Shown here: piece after piece, positions 52,851 to 61,451 of the stretch | Layout of the letters: each line of letters starts with the position of its first letter | Numbering within the stretch: the stretch's first letter is position 1 | DNA from: Nocardia sp. NBC_00565 | GTDB taxonomy: Bacteria; Actinomycetota; Actinomycetes; Mycobacteriales; Mycobacteriaceae | Length of the DNA stretch: 64,000 nucleotides | Direction of reading: 5' to 3' | Assembly (NCBI RefSeq): GCF_036345915.1 | Contig: NZ_CP107785.1 | Location: forward strand, 8,432,001 to 8,496,000 | Position numbers and translations under genes: made by a program | The notes under the pieces: generated by a model | What the model was told of the DNA's origin: nothing | Databases searched by the model: none | Seen by the model: the letters and a program-made list of their open reading frames with translations, nothing else

Positions 52851-54737
52851 ATGCAACTCATCAGATTCCTCATCTCGATCTCGTGGATGCGGATCGCGGC
52901 CGTCATCGTCGCGGGCCTGCTCTGCGGCGCGGCCAACACCTATCTGGTGACCCTCATCCGAGGTGTCGTGTCACCGGAACCGCATCCGCATGTCAACGTC
53001 CAGAGCTTCGCGCTGACGGGCCTGGTCATTCTGGTCAGCGGCGTGGTGTCGCAGGTATTGCTGATCCGGTTGGCCCAGGACGCGATCTACCGGCTGCGTG
53101 CGGATCTGAGCTCCGGCATCGTCTCGGCTCCGCTCGAGCATCTGGAACGGCTCGGGATGCACCGGCTGATGGCCACGCTGACCGAGGATGTGCGCTCGCT
53201 GTCGCAGGCGGTGACCGCCATCCCGAGCATCTGCATCGACGTGGCCACCATCGTGGGCTGCTTCATATTCCTGCTGGTGGTCTCGGGTCCGCTCTTCGCG
53301 GTCACCGTGGCGGGCACCCTGCTCGGGATCGCCTGTGTCGAGCTGATTCTCGGGCGGGTGCGCAATATCTACCGTGCGGCGCGCGAGAACGAGGACGCGC
53401 TGCTGCGGTCGTACCAGGCCGTCACGTTGGGCATCAAGGAGCTGAAGCTGCATCGGGGCCGCCGCCGGGACTTCATGCAGCGGCATCTGCTCGGCTCGGC
53501 CGCGACGCTGCGTGCGCAGAACGTCGACGCCGGATCCAAATTCTCAGTGGCGCAAGGGTTCGGGCAGGCACTGCAGCTGGCCACGATGGCGCTGATTCTG
53601 TTCGTCCTCGTCACGCCGCTACACCTGTCGCTCGACGTCATGGTCGGCTATGTCCTGGTGACGACCTTCCTGGCGATGCCGATGCAGAACTTCATGCACC
53701 GCATTCCGGATCTGCTGCGCGGTGATGTCGCGCTGGCGAAGATCCGCGCCATGAACCTGTCCATGGAGACCATGCACGACGAGGAGCAGTTGCCCTTCAC
53801 CGACCGTCCCGCCGTCGACGCGGCGCGGCTGGAGCTGACGAATGTCGGCTACAGCTACCGGATGCAAGCGCCCCCGCCGTTTCCGCCGGGTCCGGGTGCA
53901 CCGCCCCCGCCCGGCGCGCCACAGTCCGGTCCCGGTGCCCCACCGCCCGGTCGCGGTGCGCCGCAACATGGTCGGGGCGTGCACCCGCCCGGTCGGGGGC
54001 CACGCCCCGGCGGGCCGCGACCAGACGTCAATGGCCATCGGTTCGTCGACCACAGCGGACACGACAACCTGCCGGCGCCGCTCGGTCCGCCTCCGGAGGC
54101 CGATAACGGCGAGTCCGGATTCCGGCTCGGCCCGCTCGACCTGGTCTTCGAACCCGGACAGATCACCTTCATCGTCGGCGGTAACGGCAGCGGCAAATCC
54201 ACGCTGGCCAAGCTGATCACGGGGCTGTATGTGCCGCAGACCGGATCGCTGTCGCTCAACGGCGAGCCGATCGACCACCAGAACATCGAGTGGTTCCGGC
54301 AGAACTCCTCGGCCATCTTCACCGACTTCCACCTGTTCGAGGAGTACCTGGGCTTCGATCGGCCCGGGCTCGACGGTGAGGTGCGCCGCTATCTCGAACA
54401 GTTGCAGATCGCGCACAAGGTGACGGTGCGCGACGGTCGGTTGTCCACCATCGATCTGTCCCAGGGCCAGCGCAAGCGGCTCGCGCTGTTGACCGCGCTG
54501 CTCGAGGACCGCCAGATCTATGTCTTCGACGAGTGGGCCGCCGATCAGGAGCCCAAGTTCCGCGACGTCTTCTATAAGGAGATCCTCGCCGATCTCAAGA
54601 AGCGCGGGAAGACCGTCATCGTGATCACCCACGACGACCGCTACTTCGACTGCGCCGACCAATTGGTCAAACTCGATTTCGGCCGGGTGGTGGACGCGAA
54701 GCGGATCACCGAACCCACTGCCGTCGAGCTGTCCTGA
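52851..54737 (+). CDS. SyrD/PvdE-type ABC exporter with Pro/Gly-rich insertion
   Basis: A 628-residue fused permease-ATPase of the cyclic-peptide/pyoverdine exporter family. The transmembrane domain (about 1-290) has six helices. The nucleotide-binding domain contains Walker A GGNGSGKST (443-451), signature LSQGQRKR (536-543), Walker B YVFDEW with the family's AADQEP (557-567), and the H-loop His594. Between the first strand of that domain (TNVGYSYRM) and the rest lies a Pro/Gly-rich insertion (about 341-390: PPPFPPGPGAPPPPGAP and on), not usual in the family. As third gene of the cassette it probably exports the polyketide lipid. GAGGGAG lies upstream of the ATG. Confidence 0.9.
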   Translation: MQLIRFLISISWMRIAAVIVAGLLCGAANTYLVTLIRGVVSPEPHPHVNVQSFALTGLVILVSGVVSQVLLIRLAQDAIYRLRADLSSGIVSAPLEHLERLGMHRLMATLTEDVRSLSQAVTAIPSICIDVATIVGCFIFLLVVSGPLFAVTVAGTLLGIACVELILGRVRNIYRAARENEDALLRSYQAVTLGIKELKLHRGRRRDFMQRHLLGSAATLRAQNVDAGSKFSVAQGFGQALQLATMALILFVLVTPLHLSLDVMVGYVLVTTFLAMPMQNFMHRIPDLLRGDVALAKIRAMNLSMETMHDEEQLPFTDRPAVDAARLELTNVGYSYRMQAPPPFPPGPGAPPPPGAPQSGPGAPPPGRGAPQHGRGVHPPGRGPRPGGPRPDVNGHRFVDHSGHDNLPAPLGPPPEADNGESGFRLGPLDLVFEPGQITFIVGGNGSGKSTLAKLITGLYVPQTGSLSLNGEPIDHQNIEWFRQNSSAIFTDFHLFEEYLGFDRPGLDGEVRRYLEQLQIAHKVTVRDGRLSTIDLSQGQRKRLALLTALLEDRQIYVFDEWAADQEPKFRDVFYKEILADLKKRGKTVIVITHDDRYFDCADQLVKLDFGRVVDAKRITEPTAVELS

Positions 54738-54794
54738 CCGAATGCCTTACCGAACTCTCAGAGTTGGGCCGGCGACGAAGCCAATTCGGACCTC

Positions 54795-54800
54795 TAGGGT
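54795..54800 (+). promoter_or_regulatory. -10-like hexamer before leader copy C
   Basis: TAGGGT ends 8 nt before the leader GTG at 54809. This is compatible with a transcript that starts at or next to the leader start codon. No good -35 is seen. Confidence 0.4.
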
Positions 54801-54808
54801 CTGCAGAT

Positions 54809-54892
54809 GTGACTGAGCGTAGCGAGGGAACCAAAGACACAGCAGCACTGCCGGTCACGGCGGAGCCGAGCGCTAGCGAGGTGGAGCTGTGA
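54809..54892 (+). repeat. MIRU-like coupled leader-peptide element, copy C
   Basis: An 84-bp element encoding 27 residues (VTERSEGTKDTAALPV, then AEPSASEVEL). Its TGA overlaps the GTG start of the next gene, and GAGG lies 7 nt before that GTG. It is one codon longer than copies A and B. Confidence 0.85.
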
Positions 54893-56061
54893 CTGGAATT
54901 CGCGCTCGCTCTGCCATGTTCGCCGTCGCCGTACTCACCGCCGGGGCACTCGGCGGCGCACTGATCGCCTGCGCAGGATCGTCCAGTTCACCCGAGGGCA
55001 TCGCGTTGGTGAACGCCGATACCGGGCCGACCGGTGCGCGCATCGCGCAGGGTCTGCAGCAGGAGGGCGGTGGCTACGAGTGGACCGTCGGCAAGCCGGG
55101 TGAGATCAATGCCGACGACTACGCAGCGGTGATCACCCTGCCCGCCGATCTGACCGAATCCATGGGCACGCTGGCGAGCGCGCAGCCGCGGCGGGCCAAG
55201 GTCACGGTGGATGCGCACCGGGGCGCGGACGAGAACCTGGTGAACGGCGCGGTCGATACGGTGACGCACCGGGTCGGTGCGTCCGGTATCGACGCCGCAC
55301 TGGCCGCGGTCGCGCAGGCGCGCACCCAGATGACCTCGGTACAGTTCACCGCCCAACTGCTCAGCGCGGGCGTGAACGCCGCGGCGGCGGGCGCGGACCA
55401 GTTCAGCTCGGGCGCGGATCAGTTGCTCGGCTTCCTTACCTACGCCAAAGAAGGCTCGGCACAGCTGACTTCGGCCATCGCACTGCTCAATTCGACGGTT
55501 TCCGGTGCGGCCGCACAGGCGAATCAGCTTGCCTCGGCGCTGGATTCGACCGGCATCACGATCGGCCAGGTGCAGCAGACCGCGAATACGGTGAGCGGCG
55601 GCCTGGATCAGATCCTGCCGCTGCTGCGTGCGCTGCCCTTCTCCGGTGATCCGCAGGTCGCCGACATCATCACGAAACTCGAAGGGCTGCGCAATGTTTC
55701 GGGACAGTCCGGACCCCAGCTGAACAACCTGGGCGAACTCGTCGGCAGCGCGGTCGACCCGAGCACCGATCTCGGCACCCTACTGCGTACCGTGGTCGAC
55801 CGATTGACCGGCGCCAGTGCGCAATTGGCCGAGGGCGCCAAGCTCGCCGAGGCCCTGCCCCACCTGGCCGACCAGGGCGGGGCCCAATTGGTCAGCGCCA
55901 TCGGCCAACTCACCAGCGGCGTCACCCAACTCCAGCAGATCGTCACCAATCTCAGCACCCAGACCGACAAGGCCGTCGCGGCGCTACCCCAGCGCAGTAG
56001 CGCCCAACAGTCCGCGCTGGCTCTTGCGCTCACCGACCCCGTCGAAGTGGTCCGCAACTGA
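54889..56061 (+). CDS. YhgE/Pip-like exported protein
   Basis: A 390-residue protein with an N-terminal signal or anchor and possible lipobox (FAVAVLTAGALGGALIACAG). The mature N-terminus (IALVNADTGPTGARIAQGLQ, DYAAVITLPADLTESMGTLA) resembles the extracellular domain of YhgE/Pip proteins. It is followed by a long helical region rich in Ala, Gln and Leu (residues 140-375). The C-terminal membrane domain of full YhgE/Pip proteins is missing. Those proteins are linked to ABC-type or type VII-related export and phage infection; the role here is unknown. It begins within the GTGA overlap with leader copy C, 151 nt after the ABC exporter. Confidence 0.7.
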   Translation: MTGIRARSAMFAVAVLTAGALGGALIACAGSSSSPEGIALVNADTGPTGARIAQGLQQEGGGYEWTVGKPGEINADDYAAVITLPADLTESMGTLASAQPRRAKVTVDAHRGADENLVNGAVDTVTHRVGASGIDAALAAVAQARTQMTSVQFTAQLLSAGVNAAAAGADQFSSGADQLLGFLTYAKEGSAQLTSAIALLNSTVSGAAAQANQLASALDSTGITIGQVQQTANTVSGGLDQILPLLRALPFSGDPQVADIITKLEGLRNVSGQSGPQLNNLGELVGSAVDPSTDLGTLLRTVVDRLTGASAQLAEGAKLAEALPHLADQGGAQLVSAIGQLTSGVTQLQQIVTNLSTQTDKAVAALPQRSSAQQSALALALTDPVEVVRN

Positions 56062-56243
56062 CAAAAGCACCGTCCATCCGACAATCCGAAGGACTTTGCC
56101 AGCCTAGACGAACTCGTAACGATCGTTGCAGTTGCCCGGCCCGATGGTGCGACCGGCTGACCGACGGCCCTGCCACGCTCGAGAAGCAACTGCTGCCGGT
56201 GGTCCAGGAGAGTGGGAACCGCAGGCCGCAGTGCTCTTTCGGG

Positions 56244-57626
56244 TCAGGTGTTGGTACTGCGTTCGGGAAGATCCAATACCAAGCGCACGCCACTGAGTGG
56301 ACTGTCGTCGAAATACGCTCGGCCGCCATGGAGTTGGGCCTGTTGGGCGACCAGGGCCAGGCCGAGGCCGGACCCGCCCTTACTGGCCTGACTACCGCGG
56401 AAGAAGCGTTCGAAGACGGCGGTGCGTTCCTCGACGGGGATGCCGCGGCCGTTGTCGTCAACGGTGATCAGTATGTGGCCGTGCGGATTTCGGTGCGCGG
56501 AGACCACCGCCTCGGTGGCGCGGCCGTGTTTGACCGAGTTGGCGAGCGCGTTGTCCACCGCGAGGCGCAGCCCGGCGGGCAGGCCGCGGGTGATCAGTTC
56601 GGCGTCGGTATCGATGCGCACGGTCAGTCCGGGGAAGTGGCGCATGGCATCGTGTGCGGCTTGGTCGCAGAGGTCGCCGACGTCGGTATCGACATGGTCG
56701 CGCTCGTTGGTGAGATCGCCGGAGGCGAGTCGTTCCAGTGCGGCCAAGGTGGTTTCGACGCGGCCCTGGCTGCGCTGTAGGTCGGCGAGGATCTCGGCGC
56801 GCTGCGCCTCGTCCAGATCGAGGGTGCGCAGCACCTCCAGATCGGTGCGCATGGCGGTGAGCGGTGTGCGCAGTTCATGCGCGGAGACGGCCGCGAAATC
56901 GCGTGCGGTCTCCAATGCCGCGGCGGTTTCGCCCTGCGCCTGGTCGACCCGTTGCAGCAGGGTGTTCACCGCCTCGGCGAGCTTCTCCGCCTCCCTGACT
57001 CCGGAACCGTCGACCCGCGGCTGTGGATTGTCCGGATCGCGGTATCCGCTGCGGGTGCCGACCTGGTGGGTGAGATCGACGATCGGGCGTACCGCGCGCC
57101 CCGCGAGCAGCCAGCCGAGCGCGGCCGCGGTGGCGATCGCCACCCCCGCTCCGGCCAGCACCCAGCGCTGTTGCTCGGCGGTAGCCCGTGCCGCATCGGT
57201 AGCCGGAATGCCCAGCGAGACGACCCGTCCCGCCGGCTGATTCTCGGTGGTGGTGAGTACCCGGAACGGGGTGCCGTTCACGGTGACGGTATGCGAGCCG
57301 ATCGGCTGTTCCGGCAATCGGATCGGCGTGCTCGCCACAATCGTGTTGTTGTCGCGGACGGTCACCGCCATGTCGGAGGTCGGGCCGACCAACCCGAGCA
57401 CGCCAACGGCCAACACCGAATCGATCAGCACCAAGCGCGATGCGATGGTCAGTTGCTGATCGGTCTGGGCCAGGTTGTTGCGCTCGATGGCCTGCGAGGA
57501 GATCACCCCGATGATCGTGACGATGATGATCGCCCCGACCGCAGCCGCGCCCGCCACCCTGGTGCGCAGCGAGAAGGTGCGCCGCCGCTTACCGGGAGTC
57601 GTTGTGCCGGAAGGCATCTGGCTCAT
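56244..57626 (-). CDS. prrB: Two-component sensor histidine kinase PrrB
   Basis: A 460-residue membrane kinase. TM1 (VAGAAAVGAIIIVTIIGVIS) and TM2 (WVLAGAGVAIATAAALGWLL) enclose a sensor domain of about 105 residues. HAMP, dimerisation and ATPase domains follow. The phospho-accepting His250 lies in FAAVSAHELRTPLTAMRTDL. The N-box is LAVDNALANSVKHG, G1 is DDNGRGIP and G2 is GGSGLGLALVAQQA. Position and sequence match M. tuberculosis PrrB (Rv0902c), which with PrrA responds to ammonium, low oxygen and macrophage entry. The gene follows prrA by 12 nt as one operon. Confidence 0.93.
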   Translation of the reverse strand: MSQMPSGTTTPGKRRRTFSLRTRVAGAAAVGAIIIVTIIGVISSQAIERNNLAQTDQQLTIASRLVLIDSVLAVGVLGLVGPTSDMAVTVRDNNTIVASTPIRLPEQPIGSHTVTVNGTPFRVLTTTENQPAGRVVSLGIPATDAARATAEQQRWVLAGAGVAIATAAALGWLLAGRAVRPIVDLTHQVGTRSGYRDPDNPQPRVDGSGVREAEKLAEAVNTLLQRVDQAQGETAAALETARDFAAVSAHELRTPLTAMRTDLEVLRTLDLDEAQRAEILADLQRSQGRVETTLAALERLASGDLTNERDHVDTDVGDLCDQAAHDAMRHFPGLTVRIDTDAELITRGLPAGLRLAVDNALANSVKHGRATEAVVSAHRNPHGHILITVDDNGRGIPVEERTAVFERFFRGSQASKGGSGLGLALVAQQAQLHGGRAYFDDSPLSGVRLVLDLPERSTNT

Positions 57627-57639
57627 CGATCAGCCGAAC

Positions 57640-58347
57640 TCATTTGGGCGCTCGTAGTACGAATCCGACGCCGCGGACCGTGTGCAGCAGCCGGGGCGTG
57701 CGCTCCACCTCCAGCTTGCGCCGCAGATATCCGACGAAGACATCCACGACATTGGTGTCGGCGGCGAAGTCGTAGCCCCACACCAACTCCAGCAGCCGCT
57801 CCCGGCTCAGCACCACGCCCGCGTTGCGCGCCAGCGTGGACAGCAACTCGAATTCCCGCTTGGTGAGCTCGATTTCCTGCCCGTGCAGCAGTGCGCGATA
57901 TCCGGCGGCATCGACCTCCAGCGGGCCGACCGTGATCGCGCCGGGCGTGGCCGGAGCCGGGACATCCGAGCGCCTGCGCAGCAGGGCCTTGATCCGCGCC
58001 ACCAGTTCGGCGAGCACGAACGGTTTGGTCAGATAGTCGTCGGCGCCGGACTCCAGCCCGGAGATCCGGTCGTCGACCGAGGCGCGGGCGCTGAGCACGC
58101 AGATGGGGACGTCATTGCCCAACGCGCGCAATGCCGTCACCACCCCCGCGCCGTCGAGCACCGGCATATTCATATCGAGCACCACCGCGTCCGGCGCCTG
58201 CTCGGTCACACTGCGCAGCGCCTCGGCCCCGTCCCTGGCAACCCGCACCTGGAAGCCGGACAGCCGCAGCCCGCGCTCGACCGACGCGAGCACGTCCTCA
58301 TCGTCGTCGACGACAAGGACGGTCGGGTTCGAAGTCACGTCATTCAT
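57640..58347 (-). CDS. prrA: Two-component response regulator PrrA
   Basis: A 235-residue OmpR/PhoB-type regulator. The receiver domain has the acidic pocket VDDDEDV, phospho-acceptor Asp58 in [12 protein letters not shown], Thr/Ser in VLSARAS and Lys in YLTKPF. The C-terminal winged-helix contains [40 protein letters not shown] and RGVGFVLR. It matches the essential M. tuberculosis regulator PrrA (Rv0903c). The ATG at 58347 starts the operon with prrB. Confidence 0.95.
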   Translation of the reverse strand: MNDVTSNPTVLVVDDDEDVLASVERGLRLSGFQVRVARDGAEALRSVTEQAPDAVVLDMNMPVLDGAGVVTALRALGNDVPICVLSARASVDDRISGLESGADDYLTKPFVLAELVARIKALLRRRSDVPAPATPGAITVGPLEVDAAGYRALLHGQEIELTKREFELLSTLARNAGVVLSRERLLELVWGYDFAADTNVVDVFVGYLRRKLEVERTPRLLHTVRGVGFVLRAPK

Positions 58348-58524
58348 TCTGCTCCCCCGACTCCCCGGATCTATTGGCCATACCAGTAGGTGCCGCTATG
58401 TTTCCGTACAGGTCCAGGGTTGGGTGCCCCGGGATTTTTGGGCGTACCCGGCGAGTTGCCCATGTGCTCGCGAGACCAGTCGGCCGGTCAGTATCCGGAA
58501 GTTACTCGGCGTGTCGGATACGGG

Positions 58525-58911
58525 TCAGTAGGAGTGGCAGGAGTCGGCGACCGTGCGGATGGTTTCCGCGAGACCGGATGCGCGCGGATCGTTCTCCGCG
58601 TCCTTCGCGGCGTCCGGGTTCTCGTTGATCATGGCCTGCAGTTCCGCACGCCGCTGCTCGACCGGCTGGTCGAATTTGCGCCGCAATTCGGCCTTCTGGG
58701 TCGGGTTCGAGTCGAGCATCGCCGCCAACTGCGGTGCCTTGGCGTGCAGCGCCGCGTCGATCTGCGCGAAGGAGCAGTCCGAGTTCAGCAGCGGCCCGGC
58801 CAGTGTCATCGGATCCGCGGCCGCGATGGCCGGGGACAGCAACACGGCCACGCCGGCCAATCCGCTCGCGGCGAGAGCGGTGGCGGCGGGGCGACTGCGC
58901 AAGAGCTTCAT
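58525..58911 (-). CDS. Hemophore-related secreted protein (Rv0203/Rv1174c family)
   Basis: A 128-residue exported protein with a signal peptide (ATALAASGLAGVAVLLSPAI, cleavage near AAA-DP). The small helical mature domain has two conserved cysteines (Cys46 in NSDCSFAQ and Cys125 in DSCHSY). The conserved helix FDQPVEQRRAELQAMINENP lies between them. These features match the actinobacterial hemophore-related family, whose M. tuberculosis member Rv0203 carries heme to MmpL3/MmpL11. Heme binding by this copy is not proved by sequence. The ATG at 58911 is the clear start. Confidence 0.8.
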   Translation of the reverse strand: MKLLRSRPAATALAASGLAGVAVLLSPAIAAADPMTLAGPLLNSDCSFAQIDAALHAKAPQLAAMLDSNPTQKAELRRKFDQPVEQRRAELQAMINENPDAAKDAENDPRASGLAETIRTVADSCHSY

Positions 58912-59042
58912 GGTGTTGTGCCTCCAGATCTTTCGAGTGGTGCTGCGGTTCCAGCGCTCTAGACGCTATTGCCTCGCACTGGCACATGTGTGAACTATCC
59001 CTGAGGATTTCCTAAGGGGTGCAACGATCACGCATCGCGAAG

Positions 59043-61136
59043 CTATGACGGCAGAATCGGATCCCCGTTGGCGGCAACGACTTCTGGCCCCGGCTCCGGC
59101 GGGCGGCTGGCCCGGATCTGTACTTCCAGCGCGGCGAGCACCGAGGAATCCTCGATCGTGGACGGTATCTCGTAGGCGTCGCCCGCGGTGATCTGCCGGA
59201 TGGTCTTGCGCAGGATCTTGCCGGATCGGGTCTTGGGCAGCGCGGTGACGATGACGGCATCGTGCAGGGTCGCGATCGCGCCGATCTGCTCGCGCACCCG
59301 GGCGATCAGTTCGTCACGCAATTGGTCGGGATCGATCTCGACACCGGACTTGAGCACCACGTACGCGATCGGACGTTGGCCCTTGAGTTCGTCCGGTAAC
59401 CCGATCACGGCGCATTCTGCGACCGCGAGATGTCCGGCGATGGCGGCCTCGATGCTGCCCGCCGAGAGCCGGTGCCCGGCCATATTGATCACATCGTCGC
59501 TGCGACCGAGTACGTAGAGATATCCGTCGTCGTCGAAATATCCGGAGTCGCCGGTGAGGTAGTGGCCGGGGAACGCCAACATATAGGAACGCTGGAAGCG
59601 CTCCTCGTCGCGCCAGAGCCCGGTCAGTGTGCCGGGCGGTAGCGGAAGTCCGATGACGATATTGCCCTCGGTGCCCGGTGCGACCGGATTGCCCTCCGCG
59701 TCGAGCACCCGCAGCCGGTAGCCGGGCACCGGCACCGACGCCGAGCCCGCCTTGATCGGTAGTTGTTGCAGACCGAGCAGATTCGCGCAGATCGGCCAGC
59801 CGGTCTCGGTTTGCCACCAGTGGTCGACCACCGGGCAGTCGGTGCGGTCGGCGAGCAGTATCTCGCTGGCCCACTCGTAGGTGGCCGGGTCGAGCCGCTC
59901 GCCTGCGCAGAACAGCGCGCGCAGCGAGGACAGGTCGTGCTGGTGGGCGAACGCGGCGTCCGGATCGGCCTTGCGGATGGCGCGCAATGCGGTCGGTGCG
60001 GTGAACAGCACTCGGACGTTGTGCTCGGCGATCACCCGCCAGTACGCGCCCGCGTCCGGGGTGCCGATCGGTTTGCCCTCGTAGAGCAGGGTTGTCGCGC
60101 CGACGAGCAGCGGCGCGTAGACGATGTAGGAGTGCCCGACCACCCAGCCGACATCGGAGGCAGCCCACATCACCTGGCCGGGACCGACGTCGTAGATATT
60201 GCGCATGGACCAGGCGAGGGCAACCGCATGTCCGCCGTTGTCCCGGACCACGCCCTTGGGCTTCCCGGTGGTGCCGGAGGTGTAGAGGATGTAGAGCGGA
60301 TCGGTCGCGGCGACCGCGACCGGATCGGCGGGTGGCGCATCTCGGACGGCGTCGTCCCAATCGAGCCATTGGGCCGCGACGGTCTGCGCGGAGCTCGGCA
60401 ATGATTCGGTCGCGGGCTGCGGCGCGGGGAAGTGGATGGTCGGGAACTGCGGTCGCTGCTTCACGATCACCTGGCGCGGCGCGCTGGTCTCGGCGAGGTC
60501 CAAGGCCTGCAACACAATCGGCGGGTAATCGATGGTCCGGCCCGGTTCGAGGCCGCCGGATGCTGTGATGATCAACACTGGTTCGGCATCGTCGATGCGT
60601 GCGGCGAGCTCGGGTGCGGCGAAGCCGCCGAAGACCACCGAATGCACCGCGCCGATGCGCGCGCAGGCGAGCATGGCGATCACGGCTTCGGGGATCATCG
60701 GCAGGTAGATGACCACGCGGTCGCCGACCCCGACACCCAAACGGACCATCGCACCGGCGAACTCGGCGACCTTGTCCAGCAGTTCCGCATAGGTGAAAAC
60801 ACCTCTGGCGCCGGTCATAGCGGAGTCGTATATTAGGGCGGGCTGATCGGCCCGGCCCACCTTGTCCGCAGCGTCGCCACCGTGCACATGTCGGTCGAGG
60901 GCGTTGAAGGAGGTATTGAGGCGAGCATCCGGAAACCATCTGGCCATCGCGCGAGCCGTGGTGTCGACGATCTGGGTTGGCGGTATCTCCCAGTCGATCG
61001 CCGCAGCCGCGTCAGCCCAGAACTCAGCGGGATCGACCAAACTGGTCTGGTAGACCGGCCGGTACTCGTGCCTCGCACGCCCACCCGTCGCCCGACCACC
61101 ACCCCCCACCGAATCGCTACGCGATGCTGTACTCAA
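59043..61136 (-). CDS. prpE: Propionyl-CoA synthetase PrpE-like acyl-CoA ligase
   Basis: A 697-residue adenylate-forming enzyme that activates propionate (or acetate) with ATP and CoA. The N-terminal ACAS domain (VDPAEFWADAAAAIDWEIPP) is followed by LNTSFNALDRHVHGG and GRTIDYPPIV. The AMP-binding motif is YTSGTTGKPKGVV, with WWQTETGWPICAN and TGDSGYFDDDGYLYVLGRSD further on. The C-terminal catalytic lysine lies in TRSGKILRKTIRQI. PrpE propionyl-CoA feeds methylcitrate or methylmalonyl-CoA pathways. The TTG at 61136 follows GGGAG. A tail of about 30 residues extends past the usual end. Confidence 0.9.
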   Translation of the reverse strand: MSTASRSDSVGGGGRATGGRARHEYRPVYQTSLVDPAEFWADAAAAIDWEIPPTQIVDTTARAMARWFPDARLNTSFNALDRHVHGGDAADKVGRADQPALIYDSAMTGARGVFTYAELLDKVAEFAGAMVRLGVGVGDRVVIYLPMIPEAVIAMLACARIGAVHSVVFGGFAAPELAARIDDAEPVLIITASGGLEPGRTIDYPPIVLQALDLAETSAPRQVIVKQRPQFPTIHFPAPQPATESLPSSAQTVAAQWLDWDDAVRDAPPADPVAVAATDPLYILYTSGTTGKPKGVVRDNGGHAVALAWSMRNIYDVGPGQVMWAASDVGWVVGHSYIVYAPLLVGATTLLYEGKPIGTPDAGAYWRVIAEHNVRVLFTAPTALRAIRKADPDAAFAHQHDLSSLRALFCAGERLDPATYEWASEILLADRTDCPVVDHWWQTETGWPICANLLGLQQLPIKAGSASVPVPGYRLRVLDAEGNPVAPGTEGNIVIGLPLPPGTLTGLWRDEERFQRSYMLAFPGHYLTGDSGYFDDDGYLYVLGRSDDVINMAGHRLSAGSIEAAIAGHLAVAECAVIGLPDELKGQRPIAYVVLKSGVEIDPDQLRDELIARVREQIGAIATLHDAVIVTALPKTRSGKILRKTIRQITAGDAYEIPSTIEDSSVLAALEVQIRASRPPEPGPEVVAANGDPILPS

Positions 61137-61451
61137 GTGACTCCCTAGCCTCGCCTCGATGCCCGCCTCGATAGATCAGCACGATTGTGGCAGACTTCAC
61201 GCGACGCCCGGGTGGGTGCCGCGACCTTTGGTTTTGCCAACTATCGGCAGGTCAAGGCCTGTAGCTATACTCAACGTCACCCAAGCTGTTATTGATCCGT
61301 TAGAATCTGATGTCACTTATTTGGGCCGTCGTAGACGCAATTTCTCGGCCAGCCGCAGTTCCTCGGCCAGCTCTGCCTGTCGAGCCAGCATGCGATTGTC
61401 TAGGTTCGCTGATGGCACGTGGTTGGGGCCAGTTTGGAAAGTGAGTGGGAG
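61137..61451. other. 315-nt divergent intergenic region
   Basis: No gene seen between the divergent prpE and conservon kinase genes. It is less GC-rich than its surroundings around 61250-61330, as expected for promoters. A short direct repeat, CCTCGGCCAG, near 61352-61373 is the only structure noted. Confidence 0.5.
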
